Below are positions 1 through 5,377 of a DNA stretch of 5,377 nt, in pieces. Origin of the DNA: Paenibacillaceae bacterium (GTDB lineage: Bacteria > Bacillota > Bacilli > Paenibacillales > NBRC-103111); assembly GCA_020697475.1 (NCBI GenBank), contig JAJFMO010000299.1, positions 1 to 5,377 of the forward strand, in the 5' to 3' direction. The first letter of the stretch is position 1, and each line of letters starts with the position of its first letter. The notes under the pieces are model-generated. The model searched no databases, was not told the origin of the DNA, and saw only the letters and a list, made by a program, of their open reading frames with translations. Position numbers and translations under genes: made by a program.

Positions 1-507
1 CATAACGACGCGCACCAACGTCTCCGTCACTTGCGACGCAGCGGTCGGAATCATATTTTGCCGGCCTTGAAAATACCCGCGCAGCACAGCGGAGATGCTG
101 GCAAGCGGAATAATCGGGCTCATGCACAGGAAAGTTGTGGTCACCCTGCGGTCCGTCAGCAGATGGCCGGTGATCCACGGAGCGAAGAAGATGCATAAGG
201 CAGTGAACAACAAGCTCAAACTGGCCGTAACCGCGAGCGACCATTTCAGGATACTGCGTGCCCGCTTCTCGTCCCCGTCGGTCTCCGCCTCGGAAATCAG
301 CTTCGCCACGGCCAGCGGAATGCCGCCGGTAATCAACGTGAGCACGGCGAACAAGAACGGGTAGCCAAGCTGGAACAACCCGACCCCTTCCGCCCCAATC
401 AGCCGGGGGAGGGCGATTCGCGGGATAAATCCGAAGATGCGGTTCGTAATCCCCGCCGCCAGCAAAATCATCGTACCGGCCATGAACGATTGCTTCGTCC
501 TGCTCAA
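1..507 (-). CDS. spoVB: SpoVB-like polysaccharide/lipid flippase, N-terminal part (runs off the left edge)
   Basis: This is the first 169 codons of a multi-spanning membrane protein of the MurJ/SpoVB group of the MOP exporter superfamily, whose members are thought to flip lipid-linked cell-wall precursors; SpoVB is needed for spore cortex formation in B. subtilis. Seen in the sequence: hydrophobic segments at about residues 8-29, 45-65, 85-110 and 124-142, an early NRIFGFIPRIALPRLIGAEG stretch, and RGYFQGRQNMIPTAASQV at 143-160, which is characteristic of the family. The start is a TTG at 507-505, preceded by AAAGGGAG with 9 nt after the GGGAG core; a stop lies in frame just upstream, so the only alternative is an internal ATG at 483, which would lose eight residues. 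Family members are about 500-550 residues long, so roughly two thirds lie outside the window. The specific name SpoVB, rather than another paralogue such as YtgP or YkvU, rests partly on the adjacent comN and secD genes. Confidence 0.82.
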   Translation of the reverse strand, partial: MSRTKQSFMAGTMILLAAGITNRIFGFIPRIALPRLIGAEGVGLFQLGYPFLFAVLTLITGGIPLAVAKLISEAETDGDEKRARSILKWSLAVTASLSLLFTALCIFFAPWITGHLLTDRRVTTTFLCMSPIIPLASISAVLRGYFQGRQNMIPTAASQVTETLVRVVM

Positions 508-541
508 CGGCCCACTCTCCCTTTGTCCAAATTACTACAGA

Positions 542-568
542 CTATGCGTACGCTGTACGAGCCTATGC
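542..568. repeat. Direct repeat CTATGC x2 flanking an inverted repeat
   Basis: CTATGC occurs at 542-547 and again at 563-568, a start-to-start distance of 21 bp, which is two helical turns. Between them lies CGTAC-GCT-GTACG (547-559), a 5-bp inverted repeat with a 3-nt centre; GCGTACGC (546-553) is itself a perfect palindrome. The element lies in the divergent spoVB/comN intergenic region and overlaps the candidate spoVB -10 box, so it could be an operator. It could also be chance, as the units are only 5 to 6 bp long. Confidence 0.35.
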
Positions 569-590
569 AACATTTTTGCCGCCATATCAA
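560..590 (-). promoter_or_regulatory. Candidate promoter for the spoVB-like gene (SigA-like or SigE-like)
   Basis: Read on the minus strand, TTGATA (590-585) and CATAGG (567-562) are separated by exactly 17 bp, giving a good -35 but a poor -10 for SigA. The same bases can be read as a mother-cell SigE promoter: TGATATG (589-583), 15 bp, CATAGGCT (567-560), against a SigE consensus of about KMATATT and CATACANT. SigE control would suit a sporulation gene, but two consensus bases are missing in each element. The predicted transcript start would leave a leader of about 45 nt before the TTG codon. Tentative. Confidence 0.3.
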
Positions 591-604
591 GCAGGAATTT
601 GAAT
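576..604 (+). promoter_or_regulatory. Weak candidate SigA promoter for comN
   Basis: TTGCCG (576-581) and TTGAAT (599-604) are spaced by 17 bp and each match the SigA -35 and -10 consensus at four of six positions. Transcription would begin near 611 and leave a leader of about 60 nt. No better match was seen in the divergent region, so this is a best guess only. Confidence 0.22.
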
Positions 605-662
605 GGAAAGCGCCGAATTAGTAAAGCGAAGAACCAAAACGGTGTGAACGCAGGGGAACGGA

Positions 663-668
663 AGGTGA
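663..668 (+). promoter_or_regulatory. Ribosome binding site deciding the comN start
   Basis: AGGTGA, part of a longer GGAAGGTGAG run (660-669), is complementary to the 3' end of 16S rRNA and lies 5 nt before the GTG at 674. An ATG at 672 is in another frame and overlaps the GTG by one base; it opens only a 15-codon frame that ends at 719. Confidence 0.55.
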
Positions 669-673
669 GACAT

Positions 674-967
674 GTGGGGAAGGACGACTCCGGAATCAAT
701 ATCTCGTATGAAGGGTTAGAGCAAGGCGATCTGACCGAGGCGGAATTGAACGAATTGATCGAAGGGTTGTGCAACAGCAAGGCGGAGGAGTTCCAGATGC
801 TTGGCTACGAGCAGGTGAGCGGACGGGACATCTGGGAGTGTGTAAGCGACGGTTACCGCAAAGGAACGCCGCGGCTGCACCGGCTGGTCAACGATATCTT
901 AACCTTGAAAGTGACGCAATTTATGAATTGGAACACGATGAACGTATATCGCGGAACGCTGGGGTAG
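674..967 (+). CDS. comN: ComN-type post-transcriptional regulator
   Basis: This is a small soluble protein of 97 residues with no membrane segment or signal peptide. The conserved part covers about residues 20-92: an ELNELIEGLCNSKAEEFQML helix, then GYEQVSGRDIWECVSDGYRK, then LHRLVNDILTLKVTQFMNW. This pattern matches the post-transcriptional regulator family that includes B. subtilis ComN (YrzD), which is reported to act on the comE competence mRNA; whether this protein has the same target is unknown. The frame is open from 437, but that upstream part overlaps the divergent gene's start and does not look like protein. I chose the GTG at 674 because AGGTGA (663-668) lies 5 nt before it. GTG codons at 665 (100 residues) and 644 (107 residues) are alternatives. 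The position between spoVB and secD agrees with B. subtilis gene order. Confidence 0.8.
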   Translation: MGKDDSGINISYEGLEQGDLTEAELNELIEGLCNSKAEEFQMLGYEQVSGRDIWECVSDGYRKGTPRLHRLVNDILTLKVTQFMNWNTMNVYRGTLG

Positions 968-1010
968 AGCCGACAAGGGCAGTCCTCAAGCGTTTTCTTT
1001 TGTCCAAAAA

Positions 1011-1048
1011 TGCCGTAAACCCGCGTGCGGCGGCGATTTTGCCGTAAA
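1011..1048 (+). repeat. Direct repeat TGCCGTAAA x2 upstream of the secD promoter
   Basis: TGCCGTAAA occurs at 1011-1019 and 1040-1048, 29 bp apart start to start. The second copy directly abuts the -35 box of the secD promoter at 1049. The gap between the comN stop and secD start (968-1111) otherwise holds only the promoter and secD ribosome binding site. The repeat may be a binding site for a regulator or may be chance; no known operator was recognised. Confidence 0.4.
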
Positions 1049-1077
1049 TTGACTCCCTTTTTGCAGGTAGGTATAAT
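1049..1077 (+). promoter_or_regulatory. Strong SigA-type promoter of the secD-secF-CDF-recJ cluster
   Basis: TTGACT (1049-1054) and a perfect TATAAT (1072-1077) are separated by the ideal 17 bp, so 11 of 12 consensus bases match the vegetative SigA promoter. Transcription should start near 1083-1085, leaving a short leader of about 28 nt that contains the secD ribosome binding site. There is no room for a riboswitch. The arrangement suggests steady housekeeping expression. Confidence 0.85.
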
Positions 1078-1111
1078 AAGGAAGATTGAATGAGCGAAGG
1101 GAGTCGGAAGG

Positions 1112-2344
1112 ATGGACGTCAAGAAATTGGTCGCATTCGTGCTGATTGCGATCATCATATTCGCAGCCGCCGGCATCACGGGCCCGATTTTTGCGAAGAA
1201 GATGAAGCTTGGGCTCGATCTTAAAGGTGGCTTCGAAATATTATATCAAGCCGAACCGGTTGAGGAAGGACAAGCCGTGACTAGCGAGTCGTTGCGGGAG
1301 ACGGCGAGAAGCGTTGCGCAGCGTGCCAATTCGCACGGAGTCAGCGAGCCGGAAGTCAACCCCGAAGGCAAGGATCGCATCCGGGTGAGAATTGCCGGGG
1401 TGGTGAATGAGAACGAAGTACGGGAAATTTTGAAAAAGCCGGCTGAACTGACGTTCCGCGGGCCGGACGGTACGAAGGAGATGCTCGGAAGCGATTTCGT
1501 CGAGAACGGCGCTTCGATCGCTTATGATCAGGTCGGCCGCCCGGAAATCATTGTCAAGGTGAAGGATCCTGCGAAGTTGAAGACGGTCACCGAGAAATTG
1601 ATCGGCAAGCCGTTAGCGATTTATCTGGATGAGAATGAAATTTCCGCCCCCGTGGTGCAAAGCGTCATCGCCGACGGAACGGCCAGCATTACGGGCAACT
1701 ATTCGTATGAAGAAGCGAAAAATTTACGCGATACGATCAACCTGGGAGCGTTGCCGCTGAAGCTGTCGGAGAAATATACGCAGTCCGTCGGCGCTACGCT
1801 TGGGTTACAGTCGTTGAGCAAGACGGTGGAAGCCGGGGCGCTCGCTTTCGTGCTTATTTTGCTGTTTATGCTTGTTTTCTACCGCGTGCCGGGATTTGTT
1901 GCCTGTGTGACCTTGATTTCTTATGTATGGCTGCTGCTGGTCGTCTTCTATCTTGTGAACGTGACGCTGACGTTGCCGGGAATCGCGGCGTTCGTGCTCG
2001 GGATCGGGATGGCGGTCGACGCGAACGTAATTACTTACGAACGGATTAAGGAAGAGATGCGGTCCGGCAAGAGTGTGCTGTCGTCCTTAAAAGCCGGGTC
2101 GAAGATGTCGTTTCGCGCCATTATCGACGCGCATATGACGACCCTGATCGCCGGTCTGGTGCTGTATTACATTGGGACCGGGGCCATACAAGGCTTCGCA
2201 TTGACGTTGATTTTCAGCATTTTGCTCAGTCTGTTGACCAACGTGTTTTTCTCGAGACTATTGCTGCAGCTCCTGCTCCGCAGCAATATCGTGAAGAAGC
2301 CGGTCTACTTTGGTGTGAAGGAGTCGGAAATCGATGCGCTATAA
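1112..2344 (+). CDS. secD: Protein translocase subunit SecD
   Basis: SecD, with SecF, forms a membrane complex that uses the proton gradient to pull secreted proteins out through SecYEG after SecA has pushed them in. The 410 residues show the full family layout: a first membrane segment (about 7-27), the LGLDLKGGFEILYQ motif (33-46), a large extracytoplasmic domain with EISAPVVQSVI and LRDTINLGALPLKL (176-218), then five more membrane segments (about 240-258, 261-283, 289-307, 338-356, 360-382). GIGMAVDANVITYERIKEE (297-315) carries Asp303, which corresponds to the conserved aspartate implicated in proton coupling. The ATG has AAGGGAG (1097-1103) 8 nt upstream. It is shorter than E. coli SecD (about 615 residues), as is usual where SecD and SecF are separate proteins in Firmicutes. 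The 3' end overlaps secF by 11 bp, which suggests translational coupling. Confidence 0.97.
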   Translation: MDVKKLVAFVLIAIIIFAAAGITGPIFAKKMKLGLDLKGGFEILYQAEPVEEGQAVTSESLRETARSVAQRANSHGVSEPEVNPEGKDRIRVRIAGVVNENEVREILKKPAELTFRGPDGTKEMLGSDFVENGASIAYDQVGRPEIIVKVKDPAKLKTVTEKLIGKPLAIYLDENEISAPVVQSVIADGTASITGNYSYEEAKNLRDTINLGALPLKLSEKYTQSVGATLGLQSLSKTVEAGALAFVLILLFMLVFYRVPGFVACVTLISYVWLLLVVFYLVNVTLTLPGIAAFVLGIGMAVDANVITYERIKEEMRSGKSVLSSLKAGSKMSFRAIIDAHMTTLIAGLVLYYIGTGAIQGFALTLIFSILLSLLTNVFFSRLLLQLLLRSNIVKKPVYFGVKESEIDAL

Positions 2345-3242
2345 GTGGCACTTTGACATTGTCAAGCATAGCAAGAAGTTCTATACGTTTTCGATCATCG
2401 TAACGATTTTGGGGATCATCACCTTGTTGATTCACGGTTTGTCGCTGGGGGTTGATTTCAAAGCGGGCACGTCGCTTGATATTGCGGTCGGACAGGCAAT
2501 CGACAAGGCCAAAGCGGAAGAGCTGTTCCAGAACGCGGAGCTGGTGCCGCCGGGGCTGACGATTGGCGGGGACAACGGCGACCGCGTGTCCGCACGTTTC
2601 GATAAAGTATTGAACGCCGACGAAGTGAATAAAATTATGGATCAATTCACGAAAGCATACGGCGATCAAGTGAGTAAAGAAGAGAACACGGTCGACACCG
2701 AGCTGGCTGCAGAGCTGGCGCTGAAGGCGCTGTATGGAGTTCTGGTCGCCTGTATAGCGATTTCGATTTACGTCATTATTCGCTTCGAGTGGCGGTTTGC
2801 GGTGGCGGCAGTCGTGTCCTTGTTCCATGACGCTTTTATGGTTATCAGCTTATTCTCCATTTTGAAGCTGGAAGTCAATTTGCCGTTCGTGGCGGCGATC
2901 TTGACGATCATCGGATATTCTCTTAACGACACGGTCGTTATTTTCGACCGCATCCGGGAAAATACCCGTTTCGCCAAGCTGAAGGACCCCGGCGATTTGA
3001 AGGACCTGGTCAATAAGAGCATCTGGCAGACGATGACCCGCTCGATCAACACGGTCATTACCGTCTTGATCGGGGCGCTGTGCCTGTTCATCTTCGGCAG
3101 CGAAGCGATTCGGCTGTTCTCGCTGGCGATGATTTTCGGCTTGTTCTTCGGAGCGTATTCCTCCATCTTCATCGCAAGCCCGATTTGGATGCATCTCAAG
3201 CGCATTTCGTTAGGGCGCAAACGGGCGGTCGTAGCCAAGTAA
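2334..3242 (+). CDS. secF: Protein translocase subunit SecF
   Basis: SecF is the partner of SecD in the SecDF export-assisting complex. The 302-residue protein has a first membrane segment at about 17-36, the GVDFKAGTSLDI motif (39-50), an extracytoplasmic domain to about 125, and five further membrane segments from about 132 to 286. Family motifs are FEWRFAVAAVVSLFHDAFMV (151-170), GYSLNDTVVIFDRIREN (194-210), RSINTVITVL (236-245) and GAYSSIFIASPIW (273-285). Asp199 and Arg236 sit where proton-pathway residues are found in characterised SecF proteins. The usual second-motif GG is AG here (Ala44). The ATG lies inside the end of secD, with AAGGAG (2318-2323) 10 nt upstream inside the secD coding region. 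Separate secD and secF contrast with the fused SecDF of B. subtilis. Confidence 0.97.
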   Translation: MRYKWHFDIVKHSKKFYTFSIIVTILGIITLLIHGLSLGVDFKAGTSLDIAVGQAIDKAKAEELFQNAELVPPGLTIGGDNGDRVSARFDKVLNADEVNKIMDQFTKAYGDQVSKEENTVDTELAAELALKALYGVLVACIAISIYVIIRFEWRFAVAAVVSLFHDAFMVISLFSILKLEVNLPFVAAILTIIGYSLNDTVVIFDRIRENTRFAKLKDPGDLKDLVNKSIWQTMTRSINTVITVLIGALCLFIFGSEAIRLFSLAMIFGLFFGAYSSIFIASPIWMHLKRISLGRKRAVVAK

Positions 3243-3275
3243 AGTTTATACCATTCGCTTGAAGGAAGTGGCTGC

Positions 3276-4229
3276 ATGTCAGATCAGCATCGCGCCAAGG
3301 CGGAGGTTGCCGCTTGGCTTGGGATCGTCGGCAATGTAGGATTGGCGGCGCTCAAAGGGGTGGTTGGGTGGTTGGCGGGCAGCAAAGCGCTGCTGGCCGA
3401 CGCCGCCCATTCGGCATCGGATGTAATCGGTTCGCTCGCTGTGCTGATCGGCTTGAAAGCCGCCCAGCTGCCGCCGGACGAAGATCACCCCTACGGTCAC
3501 GGTAAGGCGGAATCGATCTCCGCCATCGTTGTCTCCATCCTGCTCATCCTTGTCGGCTTCGAAATCGGCGTTTCGGCGATCAAAGCGTTTATTCACGGAG
3601 TTACCGAACCGCCGCGTTCTTATGCGTTAATCGTCATCACCATCTCCATTTTTGCCAAAGAAATTTTATTTCAATATAAGTACCGGTTGGGCAAAAAGTT
3701 GGGCAGCAAGGCGCTCATCGCCAATGCATGGGAGCACCGCTCGGATGTATACTCCTCGCTGGCTGCGTTTGCAGGAGTGGGCGGAGCCGTATTGGGCCAC
3801 TGGATGGGCATGCCCTCCTTGTATTACCTCGACCCCGCCGCCGGCCTGTTCGTCAGCCTGCTGGTGCTGAAGATGGGCTACAAGCTCATCATGGAATCGA
3901 TTCACGATACGATGGATCATGTGCTGCATCATGAAGAGGCGGACGAATTGCTCAAAGCTGTACAGCGAGTGCCGGGGGTAATCGCTGTGGACAGCCTGCG
4001 TGCCCGCGAGCATGGGCATTATGTCATCGTTGACGTGAAGATCAGCGTCAATCCGCGAATCTCCGTGATGGAAGGGCACGACATCGCCAAGCACGTCAAG
4101 CATATGCTGCTCACCCGCTTTATCCACGTATCCGATGTGTTTATCCACGTCAATCCTTACGACCCCGGTTATCCGTACAAGAACAACGTCGATTCCGAAC
4201 AGGACGATTTTCCGAGCTTGCTGCATTGA
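3276..4229 (+). CDS. Cation diffusion facilitator (CDF) family metal exporter
   Basis: CDF proteins are dimeric proton/metal antiporters that remove Zn, Mn, Fe, Co or similar divalent ions from the cytoplasm. The 317 residues show six membrane segments (about 12-34, 38-62, 80-105, 116-134, 145-175, 185-206) and a cytoplasmic C-terminal domain (about 210-296). Likely transport-site residues are His45 and Asp49 in ADAAHSASD (41-49) and Asp157 in ANAWEHRSD (149-157), together with Glu153 or His154. HPYGHGKAE (71-79) is the usual loop signature. The C-terminal domain contains several histidines (for example EHGH at 245-248 and DVFIHVNP at 287-294) that may bind regulatory metal. The start has AAGGAAG (3262-3268) 7 nt before the ATG. 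It begins 33 bp after secF with no terminator between them. The metal specificity cannot be read from the sequence, so no gene symbol is given. Confidence 0.93.
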   Translation: MSDQHRAKAEVAAWLGIVGNVGLAALKGVVGWLAGSKALLADAAHSASDVIGSLAVLIGLKAAQLPPDEDHPYGHGKAESISAIVVSILLILVGFEIGVSAIKAFIHGVTEPPRSYALIVITISIFAKEILFQYKYRLGKKLGSKALIANAWEHRSDVYSSLAAFAGVGGAVLGHWMGMPSLYYLDPAAGLFVSLLVLKMGYKLIMESIHDTMDHVLHHEEADELLKAVQRVPGVIAVDSLRAREHGHYVIVDVKISVNPRISVMEGHDIAKHVKHMLLTRFIHVSDVFIHVNPYDPGYPYKNNVDSEQDDFPSLLH

Positions 4230-4275
4230 CACTTGAGGCAATCGCGTCCGCACGGAGAATGGGGGAACTGCAATT

Positions 4276-5377
4276 ATGCTGCATGCGAGAACAAAATGGC
4301 TGATCGGCGATACGGATCCGTCCTGTGCGGATCGGATCGCCAAGACGCACAACATCGACGGGCTTCTGGCCCGTTTGCTCGTTTCGCGGGGGATTGTCGA
4401 TCCTGACCGGATTGACGAATTCCTGCGCGGCGGGACAGAGCGTTTATTCGATCCCTTCCTGATGAAAGGGATGCAAGAGGCGGTCGGGCGCATTCGGCTG
4501 GCGATTGAACGACAACAGAAAATTCGCGTGTATGGAGATTATGATGCCGATGGGATCAGCAGTACCACGCTCATGATTTTTTTATTGACCCGGCTGGGGG
4601 CGAATTTCGATTATTACATCCCGCACCGGATCGAAGAAGGCTACGGGCTGAACTGCGGAGCGTTGGACGAGGCCAAGCGGCAAGGGGTCGACTTGATCGT
4701 AACGGTGGATACCGGCATCAGCGCATGGGAGGAGATCGAGCACGCTTCGCGGATCGGGCTGGATGTCGTCGTCACCGATCACCACGAGCCGCCGGAGAAG
4801 CTGCCGGATGCCGTGGCGGTCGTGAATCCGCATCAGCCGGGATGCGAGTACCCGTTCAAGACGCTGGCCGGCGTCGGAGTAGCGTTCAAGCTGGCTCAGG
4901 CGCTGCTCGGCGAGCCGCCGCTTGACCTGCTGGAATATGCGGCCATCGGGACGATCGCCGATTTGATGCCGCTGCTCGGCGAGAACCGGCTGATCGTCAA
5001 GCTGGGTCTTGAGCGGATGAGGGAGACGACCAATGCGGGATTGAAGGCTCTGCTGGATGTCGCCGGCATCGACCGCACGACTGTATCTGCCGGGCATATC
5101 GGTTTTCAGCTGGGGCCGCGGATCAACGCCAGCGGAAGGCTGGAGTCGGCGGTGCAGGCGGTGAAGCTGCTGACGACGACGGATGAGGAAGAAGCACGGG
5201 AGTTGGCGTACAACCTCGACGCGCTCAATCGGCAACGGCAAGAGCTGGTTGAGGAGATGGTAGCGGAGGCGGTCGCGCGGCTGGAAGCCGGGAGAGGTGC
5301 AGAGGGATCTGCAGGATTCGACGGGGGCGCTGGTGCCGCTGAGGTTAATGCCGCAGGCGCTGCTCGGCCGATTCCGA
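4276..5377 (+). CDS. recJ: Single-stranded-DNA-specific exonuclease RecJ, N-terminal part (runs off the right edge)
   Basis: RecJ is a DHH-superfamily 5'-3' exonuclease that degrades single-stranded DNA using Mn2+ or Mg2+, and acts in recombination, mismatch repair and base-excision repair. The 367 codons present contain the DHH catalytic region: VYGDYDADGISST (85-97, Asp88, Asp90, Asp92), VTVDTGISA (142-150, Asp145), VVTDHHEPP (165-173, Asp168-His169-His170), AAIGTIADLMPL (222-233, Asp229) and GPRINASGRLESA (280-292). Motif II is usually VDNG or VDCG; here it is VDTG. Residues from about 338 to the edge are rich in Ala and Gly. The DHHA1 and OB-fold parts, expected in a protein of roughly 560-800 residues, lie outside the window. 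The ATG is supported by GGGGGA (4261-4266) 9 nt upstream. It follows the CDF gene by 46 bp on the same strand. Confidence 0.95.
   Translation, partial: MLHARTKWLIGDTDPSCADRIAKTHNIDGLLARLLVSRGIVDPDRIDEFLRGGTERLFDPFLMKGMQEAVGRIRLAIERQQKIRVYGDYDADGISSTTLMIFLLTRLGANFDYYIPHRIEEGYGLNCGALDEAKRQGVDLIVTVDTGISAWEEIEHASRIGLDVVVTDHHEPPEKLPDAVAVVNPHQPGCEYPFKTLAGVGVAFKLAQALLGEPPLDLLEYAAIGTIADLMPLLGENRLIVKLGLERMRETTNAGLKALLDVAGIDRTTVSAGHIGFQLGPRINASGRLESAVQAVKLLTTTDEEEARELAYNLDALNRQRQELVEEMVAEAVARLEAGRGAEGSAGFDGGAGAAEVNAAGAARPIP

Noticed and set aside
437..673. Upstream extension of the comN reading frame to an ATG at 437
   Set aside because: It runs through the start of the divergent spoVB-like gene and its leader, and the translation has no family resemblance; the ribosome binding site and conserved part support a start at 674 or close to it.
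972..1044. Possible terminator after comN (GACAA/TTGTC at 972-976 and 1000-1004, CGGC/GCCG at 1031-1034 and 1041-1044)
   Set aside because: The stems are only 4 to 5 bp, the first has a 23-nt loop, and neither is followed by a U run, so neither qualifies as an intrinsic terminator.
2226..2828. Long minus-strand open frame of 200 codons across secD/secF
   Set aside because: It is antisense to clearly conserved secD and secF sequence, Arg/Gln/His-rich without recognisable motifs, and typical of antisense frames in GC-rich coding DNA.
4259..4303. Short out-of-frame ATG frame just before recJ
   Set aside because: Only a GGAG one base upstream precedes it, too close for a ribosome binding site, and it ends after 14 codons; the recJ ATG at 4276 has a properly spaced site.
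3666..4493. Minus-strand open frame of 275 codons across the CDF gene and recJ start
   Set aside because: It lies opposite two confidently identified genes, has no plausible domain, and spans their gap with no sign of its own expression signals.
4582..5241. Minus-strand open frame of 219 codons within recJ
   Set aside because: The plus strand holds all RecJ DHH motifs in this interval; the antisense translation is Arg/Gln-rich and unlike a real protein.

Overview
The window reads as chromosomal DNA of a moderately GC-rich, spore-forming Firmicute, most likely Paenibacillaceae (Paenibacillus, Cohnella or a relative). The clues are a SpoVB-type sporulation flippase, a ComN-type post-transcriptional regulator, strong AGGAGG-like ribosome binding sites, a SigA promoter close to consensus, and separate secD and secF genes where Bacillus subtilis has a fused secDF. 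The assignment is inferred from protein character and gene order; no database search was possible.

Layout. Positions 507 to 1 (minus strand) carry the first 169 codons of a SpoVB/MurJ-like membrane protein, which leaves the window. A 166-bp divergent intergenic region (508-673) separates it from a small plus-strand gene (674-967) of the ComN family. After a 144-bp gap holding a strong SigA-type promoter (1049-1077) comes a plus-strand cluster: secD (1112-2344), secF (2334-3242, overlapping secD by 11 bp), a cation diffusion facilitator gene (3276-4229) and the 5' part of recJ (4276 to the right edge, 367 codons). Gaps within the cluster are 33 and 46 bp with no visible terminator, so one transcript from the secD promoter is likely.

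How the genes relate. SecD and SecF form the proton-driven accessory complex that helps the SecYEG translocon finish protein export. The CDF protein should export a divalent metal ion. RecJ is the metal-dependent 5'-3' single-strand DNA exonuclease of recombination and mismatch or base-excision repair. ComN-like proteins act on mRNA in B. subtilis, and SpoVB-like proteins act in peptidoglycan precursor handling during spore cortex formation. The order spoVB - comN - secD/secF - ... - recJ is a familiar Firmicute housekeeping neighbourhood, so the genes are probably linked by ancestry rather than by one pathway.

I see no sign of a previously undescribed system: no mobile element, CRISPR array, tRNA or rRNA gene. 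The points worth a second look are small: a repeat/palindrome element in the divergent promoter region, a variant metal site in the CDF protein, an Ala/Gly-rich stretch in RecJ at the window edge, and unusual start-codon arrangements.
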